From Larix kaempferi (lineage: Eukaryota; Streptophyta; Pinopsida; Pinales; Pinaceae), in NCBI GenBank assembly GCA_027924585.1, contig BSBM01000994.1:11353001-11417000 (forward strand): 64,000 bases of DNA. Reading direction: 5' to 3'. The position numbers and the translations under genes were made by a program. The notes below the pieces were generated by a model. It saw only the letters and a list, made by a program, of their open reading frames with translations. It was not told the origin of the DNA and searched no databases. Every line of letters starts with the position of its first letter. The stretch's first letter is position 1. Positions 11,934 through 23,700 of this stretch are shown here, piece by piece.

Positions 11934-12640
11934 CTAATAAGCAAGCTCAGTAGTAGAAAGTGGCATAGACATCTCGACATGTGCAATGTCTCCAGACGTA
12001 GAACCTATGGATGGTAAAGTCCATGGATCATCAAAGTATGAAGTCTGGAATGGTACATTGTGTAAAGGAGGAGGCGCATTGTTGGAAATGGTTCCAATAA
12101 AATTCATGGGTGTAGGGAAATCATAAGACCCCATTAAGGAAGGATACATACCAACACCCATGTTCCCAGTTGCCGGCTGGGAATCTGTAACTTGTGGGAC
12201 TACTAATCCCAGGGATGCTTTAAGAGGAGGATTAATGAAATCCAGATGATCGATGGTCACAATACTGGCTTTGTGTGGAAATAAAATGATCCTGAATACA
12301 GTAGATGTGACAGATTTCATAGCGTACATCCAATTCCGACCCAGTAAAAGGTTGTAGTCAATGGGTCCATCAACCACTTCGACTTCAATAAGCACAGGTT
12401 TGCCTCCCAAGCGAACAACAAGCAAAGGGATCCCATGCGGTTTAAAATATCGACCATCAAATGTAGTGAGCATGGTCCTAGACGTGAGTAGAGGAGGAGA
12501 GCCAAGAGATTTCCAACAAGCTAACGACATCACTGACGCGGAAGCACCTTCGTCAACCACCCTTCTCTTGACGAAATTCTTAAGGAACTCCACATGGATT
12601 TGAAAAGCCACGTGGTAAGGTAAGCGAGGTTGACATCAGT
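11934..12640 (-). pseudogene. Aspartic protease region of the - strand Tat element
   Basis: The frame encodes KRRVVDEGASASVMSLACWK, LTTFDGRYFKPHGIPL, DGPIDYNLLLGRNWMYAMK and TVFRIILFPHK. These match the protease of the + strand element, whose active-site region reads IDEGAS. In retroviral-type proteases this motif is D-S/T-G; here it is DEG, shared by both elements, so it appears to be lineage-specific and not damage. A long open tail of 225 codons extends to the linker. Confidence 0.75.
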
Positions 12641-14939
12641 AGTGTCGAACTTGATAACGTTGGGACGCCCTCCATCCTGAACTCCTAATGCACACAAAAG
12701 GGCATGCCTTTGAGAAGGACACACCTGTAAGACTTCAAGAGCCGACATGGCACATGGAGTTTGGCCCAAATCTTCTACAATAGAGGAGTTCTGGGCGGCT
12801 CGATCATTGGGATTATGCGTAGAGTGCTTAAGCACACCTTTCGGTATCCATGGCATAATAGAGGGCTTCTAGATATGCAAGGAATTATGAGGAGGAGGGG
12901 GAGGCTCATTCCCCATATTAGGTTGTGGTGCACCATAATTGCGTTTACGAGTAGCAACACTAACCTCCGATTGGGCATATTCACGCATCCATAACCACTA
13001 GTATTGGAAGAAGATGTAGGAGTCTCATTAGGTCCATAACCAGCGGCAGGATAATGCGAAGCCATGTTTTGATGATGATGAGGAAGGGGATCCTTTAACA
13101 CAGCTGGGCTCTGTTCCAAATGCTTCGATGCTTCTTCGATTCGAGGACACAAGTGAGTAAGATGATCTTCCCCACAAAGCTTACAAGGAAATTCCACCTT
13201 ATGCCTAGGTTTACAGTCCTCACCAACATTTCTGCCTTCCCGAGGAGGGTTGGCATTCTCCTTACGAGGGGTATTGCGATTGCTATTATTGTTCCCATTG
13301 TTTCCACCCTTATGGTTATTTTTCCTCTTCTTCTTACCACCAGGCTACTAGTTACTCGATGGTTTAGTAGTTTGCATAGTGTGTACATTGGACGATGGGG
13401 TGGAAGAGGACAAGGTGTGAACCTGTCCAGGAGTAGACTGGTTTAGCGACAAATTTTTCATTTGATTAGCCACCAAATCTACGGGGTGAGTACTTGTGGA
13501 TCCTACAATGCCATCGGCATGCAGTCCAGGAATTGTCTTGGGCTCATATCTTGTTCGCGATGCGTCAGGGATGATGTCATATAAAATGCCAGACTGAGAG
13601 TAAAGTAAATCTAACTGCTGGACTTTCAAGATGGATTTTTCCTCAGTCATAATACCGGACATCGAGACGTCCTTAGCAATATATGGAAGTAGAGACTTGA
13701 GAAACCATTCCAATAGAAACTTTGGAGGAATGTTGGATTTCACTAACCTCTTCCGCTGACGCCATTCTTGAACGTGGTCAGATATATGTGTGGCCTTATT
13801 CTAACGGAAGGTAGAAAAAAGTTCAGTACCAGTATCGTAATGAACTGGCAACTAGAAATGATCCAAGAAAACCAAATAGATCTCATTGAATCCCCTATAA
13901 GTGTTCCGTGACAACTCAACATACCACTTCGCAGCTGCCCTCGTGAGGGTGCGTTGAAATAGTCGCAATCTAACGGAATCATGATTCAATGAGTTGGAAG
14001 AGTACCAAAGGTGAAACGTCGTGACATGATCACCCAAATCCTCACTACCTTTCCCCTCAAACTTAGGAATGTCCGAAGGAAGCTTGATAGGAACCGGAGG
14101 CCAACTAGGGTTGTGACACACTGGATCATTCATGAGCTTCGAAATATCCAGAATATTCAAATGTGCAAGGAATGAGAGCTGCGACTGGAAAGCTTGATTA
14201 TAAGCTCCCATAAAAGGTTCATTGTAAGAGCCTGAAGGATAACAAGGACCAAACGCTTGACCATGAGCATTAAACTGCTAATTATATGGACCTGTCTGAC
14301 CATAAGTGTGACCATGGCCATAAGGTTGATAACCTCCCCCGACCTGACCCGTATGAGAGTAAGCAGGTATATATGTGTTTTGAGCACCATATTGAGGTGG
14401 GTTGTACTGATGGCCAGCACCGACTATATTGTAGTAAAGGTTGCCACCATATGTATGGGGCATATATGTACTATTCGTAGCAGGAACCGTGTTGTAATAA
14501 CCATGATTATAGGGTATGTTCCCACCCCCAACGTAAGTGTTCGGATTAGCGTGAGCAGTCGTGTGGTGACCATAAGCATGAGATGTATTTCCAGCCCCAA
14601 CATTGGTGTTACTAGTAGCAGGAATGGTGGCGTTATGACCATCTGGATAAGGTATATTCCCACCTCCTACATTAGCATTACTAGTAGCAGCAGCGGACGA
14701 AACATTATGCGGTATATGTCCACCACCGTGGTTGGGAGGAGCATTAACATTTGCGAAAGTGGTCGTAGGTTGACTAGTAGTGACATGTGTATTAAGTGGT
14801 ACATGGAGAGTCGGGTTGCGAACAATGTTCCTATTAGGTTGGGTAGTCCTAAGAGGTGGTCGTCTTCCAACATTAACATTGTTAGGAGGAACGTGACCGG
14901 TCCCCATCCTATGTGTGTGAGTGGACAACGTGGTGCCCC
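12640..14939 (-). pseudogene. Gag of the - strand Tat element (part left of the Tat+ insertion)
   Basis: In element order there is a Gly/Asn/His-rich N-terminal region with repeated GGGNIPY units (14928-14281), then the Gag core with LPSDIPKFEGKGSEDLGDH, FHLWYSSNSL and AAAKWYVELS (14211-13852). FLLEWFLKSLLPYIAKDV and QLDLLYSQSG follow (13743-13348). A CKLCGEDHLTHLC zinc knuckle lies at about 13185, and a MSALEVLQVCPSQRHALL segment at about 12750. Internal stops and frame changes separate the pieces. Gag forms the particle and binds RNA. The N-terminal end was cut off by the + strand Tat insertion and continues at 30674. Confidence 0.8.
14935..14939. repeat. Target-site duplication GCCCC, left copy
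   Basis: Exact match to 30669-30673, flanking the + strand Tat element. Removing the element and one copy rejoins the gag sequence of the - strand host element. Confidence 0.9.
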
Positions 14940-15665
14940 TGTTAACACCTAAAAAGTGCTCACTAGCTCATTTCCCTATTCACATGACCCATTTGTCCAC
15001 TTTTTCACCATCTGAGCCTCTGAAACCAACAAAAGGTCACCAAAAGACCTTGGTACACCCCTTTTTCCATTAAAAAAGATTATTTTTCCAAGAAAATCAT
15101 AAAAAACCCTCAAAAAGGGTCCAAATTCCCAAAAATATTAAAAAGGGAATTAAAATATTATTTTTTATTCAAAAAAGGAAAAAGGAGGGAAAATTACCTA
15201 AACCATGTTGGTCAATACCACTGGTTTCCACAAAACCACAAATGGTATTCCTCACCACCAAAACCTATAAAAAGGTGGTAGGGGCTCCTCATTTCACACC
15301 CTTCCATTATCTCATCCTTATGCTGCTGAAATCTCCCTTGAGCACTTTTAGCCATTGAAGCAACCTTGGAGAAAGAGACCTATTGGAGTTTGGAGCTACT
15401 CATCTTGGGAGTTGCTCAACATCAACCTTCACCATTGGAGGTAATATCGCAAGCACTTGCTTGCCCCCCACTTTTCAATACAAAAATTATTTCTTATGTT
15501 TCTTGTTCTTGATTTTTGAAATATTTAAATTATTTGCTTAGATTCTTGTTTAGATCCATGAAAAGTATTGTTTATTTAGTTTATTGTTTTTATTTCTATT
15601 GAAACTGCTACTACTAGTTAGTAGGTGCCCATAGCACTAAGCTTGGTTGCAAAACCGAGCCAACA
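14940..15665 (+). repeat. 5' LTR of the + strand Tat element
   Basis: Starts TGTTAACACC and ends GAGCCAACA. It is nearly identical to 29942-30668. A TATA box (CTATAAAAAGG) lies at about 15265-15275. The region after it should be the start of the RNA. Confidence 0.95.
15266..15274 (+). promoter_or_regulatory. TATA box in the 5' LTR
   Basis: TATAAAAAG in the middle of the LTR, the expected place for the RNA polymerase II core promoter of an LTR retrotransposon. The same box occurs in the 3' LTR at about 30270. Confidence 0.65.
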
Positions 15666-15670
15666 GTTTT

Positions 15671-15687
15671 TGGCGACTCCGCTTTGG
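15671..15687 (+). promoter_or_regulatory. Primer-binding site, Arg-tRNA type
   Basis: TGGCGACTCCGCTTTGG begins five bases after the LTR. The first 13 bases equal those of the PBS of the - strand Tat element (TGGCGACTCCGCTGGGGA), which complements a tRNA 3' end of the ...GCGGAGUCGCCA type. Ogre/Tat elements are known to use tRNA-Arg. The match then breaks at two T residues. Confidence 0.7.
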
Positions 15688-15689
15688 TT

Positions 15690-17520
15690 TGAACTTTAGA
15701 TCTCTAGCTTTGCCATTAAATCTTAGTTTTTATGAGTTTTTAACCATTAGATCCATAGATCTGCCATCTTAGACAGCAGATCCATTGCTGTTCTGAGATT
15801 TGGCCCCAAAAAACAGCCCTAAATTTTAAATTTTCGAGTTCGTTTCTCGTTTTCCGTGCACGGCTTCCGCCTCGCGGCTTTTTGCCAGACAGTCGCGCGG
15901 TCCATCGCGACTTTTCTGCATTTTTCCGCGCGGTCCATCGCGGCCTTTTTCCAGACAGTCGCGCGGTCCATCGCGACTGTTCTGTGTTTTTCCGCGCTGC
16001 ACACCGCGGCTTCGCGCCCTTTTTCCGCGCTGTCCATCGCGACTGTGCGCCCAAAACCTGCGCGGTCCATCGCGACTGTGCGCCCAAAACCTGCGCGGTC
16101 CATCGCGACTGTGCGCCCTAAACCTGCGCGGTCCATCGCGACTGTGCGTCCAAAACCCGCGCGGTCCATCGCGACTGTTCGGCCAAAACCCGCGCGGCCC
16201 ATCGCGGCTGTTCGTCCAAAACCCGCGCGGCTGAATTTTTTCATTCCATCCCGATTTTGAAAAATATTTTTTACTGTACTTTCTGCCCATAGCACATTTT
16301 TTACAGTATCAAATTCTGCATATTTTCCAGATTTAGAAAAAAATTTTACTATTTAAAAGTGCATACATAGAAATCTTTTTAAAAATTTTCAAGAAAGTGA
16401 AAGAAAGATTCATTTTGCATTCTTTATCTAGATTCAAATTTTTTCCTGTTTACTTCTTTAGAATCTTGCCCTTAGCAAATTTTATTGAAACGAAGAAATC
16501 CATTTATTTCTTTTAGAAGTTTATTATTTGCTTTCAAAAATCCAAAAAATCCATTATTTTTTCGAGTTATTTTTGAAAAAGCAATTTAATTTCTTTTAGT
16601 GAAAAAAGTCTTAAATATTTGCTTATTATTTTTCGAAAAGTCCTTTATTTTTTTTGAAAAATTTTCCCTTAAAGCATTTAATTTTTTCAAGTTCAGTTTA
16701 CAAAACCCCACGTGCACTCACACGATCACTTAATTGAACTAAGACTTAAAACTTACCCTAATTTGAACACACTCTTAACCCCACTTGGGGAACACAAAAA
16801 GAATTCTTGTAGCTAGGTAGTATTGGGGGGATAGGTGTTCCAATAACACCCCTCAGTTCATACATCTGAGACATAAAAGTTGTCCAATTAGGGAGCTAAA
16901 ATCTCTTAGTACTTTTTGGCGCGGTCACAACCGGTTTGTGGGAAGGCCTCTCCCCTAGGAGGGTTGAAGTCGCGAGGATGGTTCCGGAAGCCTGAGTGGG
17001 ATACCGAAACCCATTCAGTAACCGAAGGGCTACCATTCGCAGTTCTCGGGATATCCCTGTATTGGGATATTGCGATCAAAGGACCAAACGGCAGATTTAC
17101 CTTTTCTCGACGCGTCATGAACGGAGTATCCTAGTAGCCTGTCTTTTTAGGATTGATTACCCGGTGTCCCTCCCGGTAGGGGGATATCTAGCCGTTGTCT
17201 CTACATTCATATTGTCTGACTTGGATTTCATCACCTTGCAGGGGATATCGTCTGTTTGAGTCACAATACTTTTAGATTAGGTGTTTGCATGATCTTTACC
17301 ACCTTTTGAGTCTAGTTACACCTATTTTTTCTAGGAGCCGCTTGCATGTTGGTATTCTGACCGGTTGTTGCATTCCTCCACTTATTGTAGCACAGCTGCT
17401 AGAATAAGTGCATTTTTTGAGGATTGATTTTTTGGCCTGTGAGCCTTCTTTTTTTCACTCCCCTTTTTGCACCCGTGGTTGCATTAAGGTTTTGAGTCTT
17501 TTACATATATATCACCACCT
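15690..17520 (+). other. Long 5' leader of the + strand Tat element
   Basis: 1.8 kb without a plausible coding frame. It contains the GC-rich array at 15850-16235, then an AT-rich stretch (16240-16900), then a GC-richer block at about 16905-17260. The Gag frame opens after a stop at about 17519. Confidence 0.6.
15850..16235 (+). repeat. 33-bp GC-rich tandem array in the leader
   Basis: About a dozen units built round GCGCGGTCCATCGCGACTGT, most regular from 16030 to 16230 where the period is 33 bp. The core CGCGGTCCATCGCG is nearly palindromic. Because 33 is divisible by three, the array produces long frames on both strands; I regard these as by-products. The same core reappears at 27410-27440. 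Confidence 0.85.
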
Positions 17521-17771
17521 GATACTTAAAACAATTTTTACATAAAAACCATATTCTCACCATTGAGAATTCTAGACGTTCTCGTCGTCTACAGGGCGAA
17601 CTCCCAGAGTTTAGTCCACTTGGCTCTCCACGTCACAGACGCAGAGCATTATCCCTTGATTCGACACATCGTCGATCATCTAGACGGTCATCCGATTCTG
17701 ACATACCCCACTTCACCTTTGATTTGGAGGTAGAATCCGAAAACCCCACAGAGTTACCACCTACCACAATT

Positions 17772-20700
17772 ATGTCTGGAACACCAGAAGATCCACAATT
17801 TACATTAACCATAGGTCAGACATCCGCAGACCTTTCTGCGGGGATACCATCCATGACAACACCCACCCCCTTGGGTATGCCCAATATGGGTAACACTCCA
17901 CATTTAGGAATGCTTAGTACAGGACCACAACCTGTCATGGGCATGCCCAACATGGGGGTCATACCCCCTTCGGTTTCCACAAACCCTATCCCAGGAATCC
18001 CTAGTACGATTCCTAACCCAAGTGTCACTCCTGTTGCACTTGGGAATGCTATCCCAGGAATCCCTAGTGCGATTCCTAACCCAAGTGTAACCCATGTTGC
18101 ACTCGGTAGTACTATACCAGGAATCCCTAGTGCGATCCCTAACCCAAGTGTAACCCAGGTTGCACTTGGGAGTGCTAACCCATATCAGGCCACACCTTTT
18201 GGAGGGCACATACCCTCCATACCTAGCATACCTATAGGCGCTACTGGACCCCTACACCATACCACAATGGCTAGGCAGGTCCCGGTTCCGGTCACTACAT
18301 CCGCTAGTCTACCATACATGGCAAGTCTCAACTTGCCAGATTTAGCTAGGCTTACGAATGACCCCATTAGGCATGATCCTGCTTGGCCCCATATGCCCAC
18401 TAAGCTTCCCTCTGACATCCCTAAGTTTGAGGGAAAGGCCGGAGAAGACCCCCAGAACCACATCATGTCCTTCCATTTATGGTGTTCCTCCAACTCCATA
18501 GTGGACGACTCTGTCCGCCTCCGTTTATTACAGCGCACCTTCACTGGCTCTGCAGCCAAATGGTATATCGAGCAACCCCATGGGACGCATTCCACATTTA
18601 CCTCCCTTGCCTCGACCTTCCTGCAGTTCTTTCAGCTACCAGTCCGCTATGATGCGGGCGTCGAAATCCTACTGTCTTGCAGACAGAACACGGCCACGCA
18701 CATCACTGACCATATCCATGATTGGCGTCGGCGCCGAAGCCTATGCAAGATCAAATTAGACGACCGAATATTTTTAGACTGGTTCCTTAAATCCCTCCTT
18801 CCCCTCATTGCGAAGGATGTAGCTTCTGAAAGACCCCAGTCTGAAGAGGAGGCCATCCTTAAGGCCCAACAGTTTGACCTTATCTATGCCCAGTCAGGTT
18901 ACCTATACACCATCATACCTGACGCCCCACGAGGCGACTCTGCACGCGGTGACACACCGGGGGCATCACATGCCGCTGATGGCATTATTGGCCAAATTAC
19001 ACCGCAAGCAAAACCTTTCAGTATGGTGAGCACCATGCCCGCCCCAGACCTTTCTAGGGCTACATCCAGTTCCGGAGCGACAACTTCTTATGCTCCGATA
19101 AACCAGACCCATCATGTTCATGGACCCTCTTGTCCACAACATTGTTATGGCCAAGCGCCATCAGCATATGTACCTCCTACATACTATGCTCAACCTACGG
19201 TACAAAACCCCATGCAGTTTCCACAACAGCCCATGCATTACCCACAACCGGTTGCACCGGCTAACCTCACACCTCCACCAGCGCAGGGGTACCAACATCC
19301 CCAACAGGCAACTGGACCACCTCCAGCTCCACCTGCATACTATCCACCGCAACCTGCTCCCGCACCTGCGGCTCCTCAGAATCCCCCCAATGCTCAAGGG
19401 CATGTGTACGCACAACAACAGCAGCCCCAATATCAAAATAACCAGCGCAACCAGGGTGGACAACCCAACCGCGGAAGAGGACGCAACCGTGGAAACAATC
19501 AAAACCGCAACCAAGCTCCACAGCCTACCCAGCCCCCGCAAAACAATAACGCGGCGCCCGCTCATCAGAATCCTGATCGACCACCTAAGCAACCTAAAAA
19601 TGCTAATTTACGGACAAACCATCCTTGTTCCATCTGCAATGTCTATGGCCACTATACCCACGCTTGCCCACATCTCGAGCGAGCTCGACAACTATGGACG
19701 AATGACGCCCATCGTCAAGGGCAGGCGGCTCCTCAGCCACCACCCAACCCCCCACCACCTCCACAACAACCTCTGGTTCTCCAAAACCCCTTTCCAACAC
19801 AAGGAGTGGTAAACACCCAGCCGTTAGCCCCCCAACAGGGCAACGTGCAACCACAACAAATAACTTACACAGCTCCTGATCAACCCATGTTTGATTCAGG
19901 TACCCACCACTTATTGATGATGTCCACCGCTGACGTCAATGTCCAAACCCGTCGAAATCAATACGGACCGACTTCTGAAGCCCCCCCCGCCGAAAAGGAT
20001 ACCACTGCTAATCCCACTGATCAGACATTGCGTATACCTCAGGTTCCACTTGATGGCGCTTCTAAAGCACCTCGCTTCCCCCTTCGCCGAATCAACAACA
20101 ACCCCAATGCACGAGCTGCATCCAATTACAACATCGTAGATGACTTAGCTCAATCTCCCGCAGCCATGTCTGCGTTAGAAGTCTTAAAAACCTGTCCTTC
20201 TCAGCGCAAGACTTTACTTTCCGCCATCGGGGCTATTGACCCAAATGATTCGAACTTGATGACCTTTGACTTAGACCAATCTGAACCACGGCTGCCTTCT
20301 ACCATAGCAGTCCAAGTTTCCGTTTCTATTCGGAATCTTGTCATCCATCGATGTATCATCGACGAGGGTGCCTCCACATGCGTCATGTCCACTTTTGTTT
20401 GGCAAAAGTTGGGCTCCCCTGCTCTCCAGCAATCCACCACCGCATTGCGGGCCTACGACGGCCGGTCAGCTCAACCTCACGGTTTATTACCCAAGGTACC
20501 CGTCCAATTAAGTGGGAAGACCGTGCTCATCGACATAGAGGTCATTAACGCCCAACTAGACTATAACCTTTTACTTGGCCGCAGTTACATGTATGCCATG
20601 AAAGCGGTCGCCTCCTCCGTCTTCCGCACCATGATGTTCCCCCATGAGGGCCGCGTGGTCAAAATTGACCAACTCACCTACTATGACCCCAACGCCCCTG

Positions 20701-23700
20701 CAGCACCGGAGAATGTTCTCCCCATGATTGAACAACCCGCTTCTAGTGCTGTTACCTCCTTTGTGTCTTCTGTGGCACCCGGACTGTATTCGGATACACC
20801 AATGACCTCTACATTCCAGGCCATTCCACCACCGTCACCGGAGACCCAAGTCGCGAACCTCTGTACTGTTTCGCAGAATACGCAAACACCCGGCGGTCAA
20901 CCACCATTGATCCCCAGTCACATTGGGGTTACACCCATCCACACCATCCCCTTCCTATTTCCTCCTTCGGGCGTAGTAAGCGCCCCGGTTATGGCTACCC
21001 TTAGCCTACCCGGGCTAACATTGGGATTACCCGTGTGGTATATCCCGCCTCCCGTTCGATTACCGACACCAGACGTCATCCTCCAACCGGTGCAACCTAT
21101 TGTTACCACAAATCAACCTCCCCCTGGCGTCGCGATCCCTTCGTCGGCAACGACACCTCCTCCTAACCCCCATATTCCTTCGTCGTCAATGAGACCTCCT
21201 CCGGGTCTCACGATTGCGTCGACGTCAAAGGATCCCCCTCTCCTTGCTAAGCCCACTGGGGGCAGAGGTCCACAACCCTACACTGCCATACCACCTCCTA
21301 AGACAGCCAAACCCCCACCGGTGTTTCGAGCTCCCCCCAAATGTTCATTATGCGATGAAATTGGCCATCCAACTCATCAATGCCCACATTTACCGGCACT
21401 CCAAGAACATATGAATATGTTGGACGATGACGTCGGCATCCCAGTAGTCAAATTAGAGCCACCTCTACAGCCTCGCGATAAATCACTGCGCACTAACCAT
21501 CCTTGTGCTATATGCAGTGTCTACGTCCACTACTCACACCATTGCCCTGATCTACCAGACTATAGAGCAGCGCTGTACGAATTAAACAATGCCGATTTAG
21601 AGATATCTCCTCCCCTTATCGAGGAGATTCACCCTCCACCATCATCCTCGTCAGAAGAAGTCAATACGATATATATGATTTCGACAACCTTCAAACCAGA
21701 ACCCCTTGATTTATGGTCTGACTACTTCAATACTGACGAGCAGATTTTGGAAACACTCACTGCACCCGACTACCCTTGGGATGATATGCATCATCGCTCG
21801 TACTTCCTCCCGGAAACATCTACCTCCACCGCATCCAACCAGCTATCAGTCGAGTCGAAAGACTTCATACCTGCTAAGGTCGATTGGTTAAAGGACCCCA
21901 TCCCAGCACCGGATGCCTTTGAAGAAGGGAACATGTCCAACATTTCCCCCACCATACAGATAGACATTTCCATAACACCAGGGAAACCTGAGCTCATCTC
22001 GCTGGGCGCATCTTGCACTCAAGCAGAAACTCAGGCATACAAAAAACTCTTTCAAGAGTTCCGAGACGTCTTCGCCTGGTCCTATACCGAGATGCCTGGT
22101 CTCGACCCCGCCATTATTGAACACCATATCGATACATGGCCGGAAGTACCCCCTGTTCGTCAGAAACAGCGACCTATTCACCCTGCCAAGCTCCCCGCTG
22201 TCAAGGCTGAAGTCGAGAAACTTCGAACAGCAGGTTTCATCTACCCTATTCCGTACACCACATGGGTGTCGAACCCCGTCCCTGTCAACAAAAAGCAAGG
22301 CACCCTTAGAGTATGCACTGATTTCCGCGACCTAAACCACGCTTGTCCAAAAGACAATTTCCCCACGCCATTCATTGACCAACTCATTGATGAGTGTGCG
22401 GGCCATGAGGTCCTATCCTTCATGGACGGTTTTTCCGGATACAACCAGATTCACATCCGCAAGGAGGATCAGTACAAGACTGCCTTTACCACCCCATGGG
22501 GCACCTTTGCCTATCGAGTCATGCCCTTTGGCCTTAAAAATGCTGGTGCCACTTTCCAGCGAGCCATGACCTACTGCTTTCACGACTTGGTCCATATCCT
22601 GCGGGTCTATCTTGACGACCTCACAGCGCGTTCCCTAAAACGATCAGACCACCTTAGCGACCTCCGGCAAGTTTTCCTGCGTTGTCGTAAATATAAAATC
22701 CGCTTGAACCCACACAAGTGTGTCTTTTGCGTCCCGGCAGGCCGGTTGTTGGGTTTCATTGTTTCTCAGGACGGGATCACCGTTGATCCCCTGAAAGTCA
22801 AAGCCATCTTAGAACTTCCCCCTCCTCGCACGCTTCGCCAGCTTCAGAGCTTGCAAGGTCGGTCCAATTTTCTTAGGCGCTTTGTTCCTGATTACGCCAC
22901 CAAAGTCCATGGATTCTTACGCTTACTTCGTACCCACATACCCTTTGTCTGGGACGAACAAGCAGACACGGCATTCGAAGCCCTCAAGAAGGCTCTCACA
23001 CAAGCCCCCTTGATATCCCCACCGGATTTTTCCCAAGACTTCACCCTTTACGTCTCGGCATCCGAACATGCCGTATCCGGAGTTTTGGTCCAAGAAGATG
23101 CTTCCCACAAAGAGCATGTGATTTACTACGTCAGCCAGACCTTGTCTGGCCCACCTCTACGTTACCCATACGAGGAAAGATTAGCCCTAGCTGTAGTCTT
23201 TTCCGTACAGAAACTACGACACTACATTTTGCTTAGTCATACCACGGTCGTGGCCGACTCCAACCCCATGGTCTACCTCCTCACCAGGAGACTCCTTCAG
23301 GGTCGTGTCGCTAAATGGGTCATTATCCTCCAGGAATATGACCTTACTTTCAAGACTCCCAAAAGCACCAAAGCCCTCGCGCTTGCTCACTTAATTACAG
23401 ATCTCCCGTCCTCTTCGACATCACCCGTTATCCATACGGACCTGATTGACGAGCAGATCTTCGTCATTTCGTCGGACGACCCTTGGTACGGAGACATTTT
23501 GACTTACCTCCGTACGCAAAAATTTCGACCACACATCGATCGTGATGGACGCCGTCGCATACGACACCACGCACCCCGATACCTACTTATCGGAGATGTA
23601 CTTTACCGACGCGGCGTTGATACTATCTTACGCCGCTGCCTATCCCATAGCGAGGCAGAACAAGTCCTCAATGATTGTCATAGCGGTGCCTGTGGAGGCC

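Noticed and set aside
14257-14952. 231-codon + strand frame opposite the gag of the - strand Tat element
   Set aside because: Composition mirrors the Gly/Asn-rich repeats of gag on the other strand; no domain of its own.
15740-16295. Overlapping frames of 110-160 codons on both strands in the leader
   Set aside because: They cover the 33-bp array exactly and encode its repeat; by-product of periodicity.
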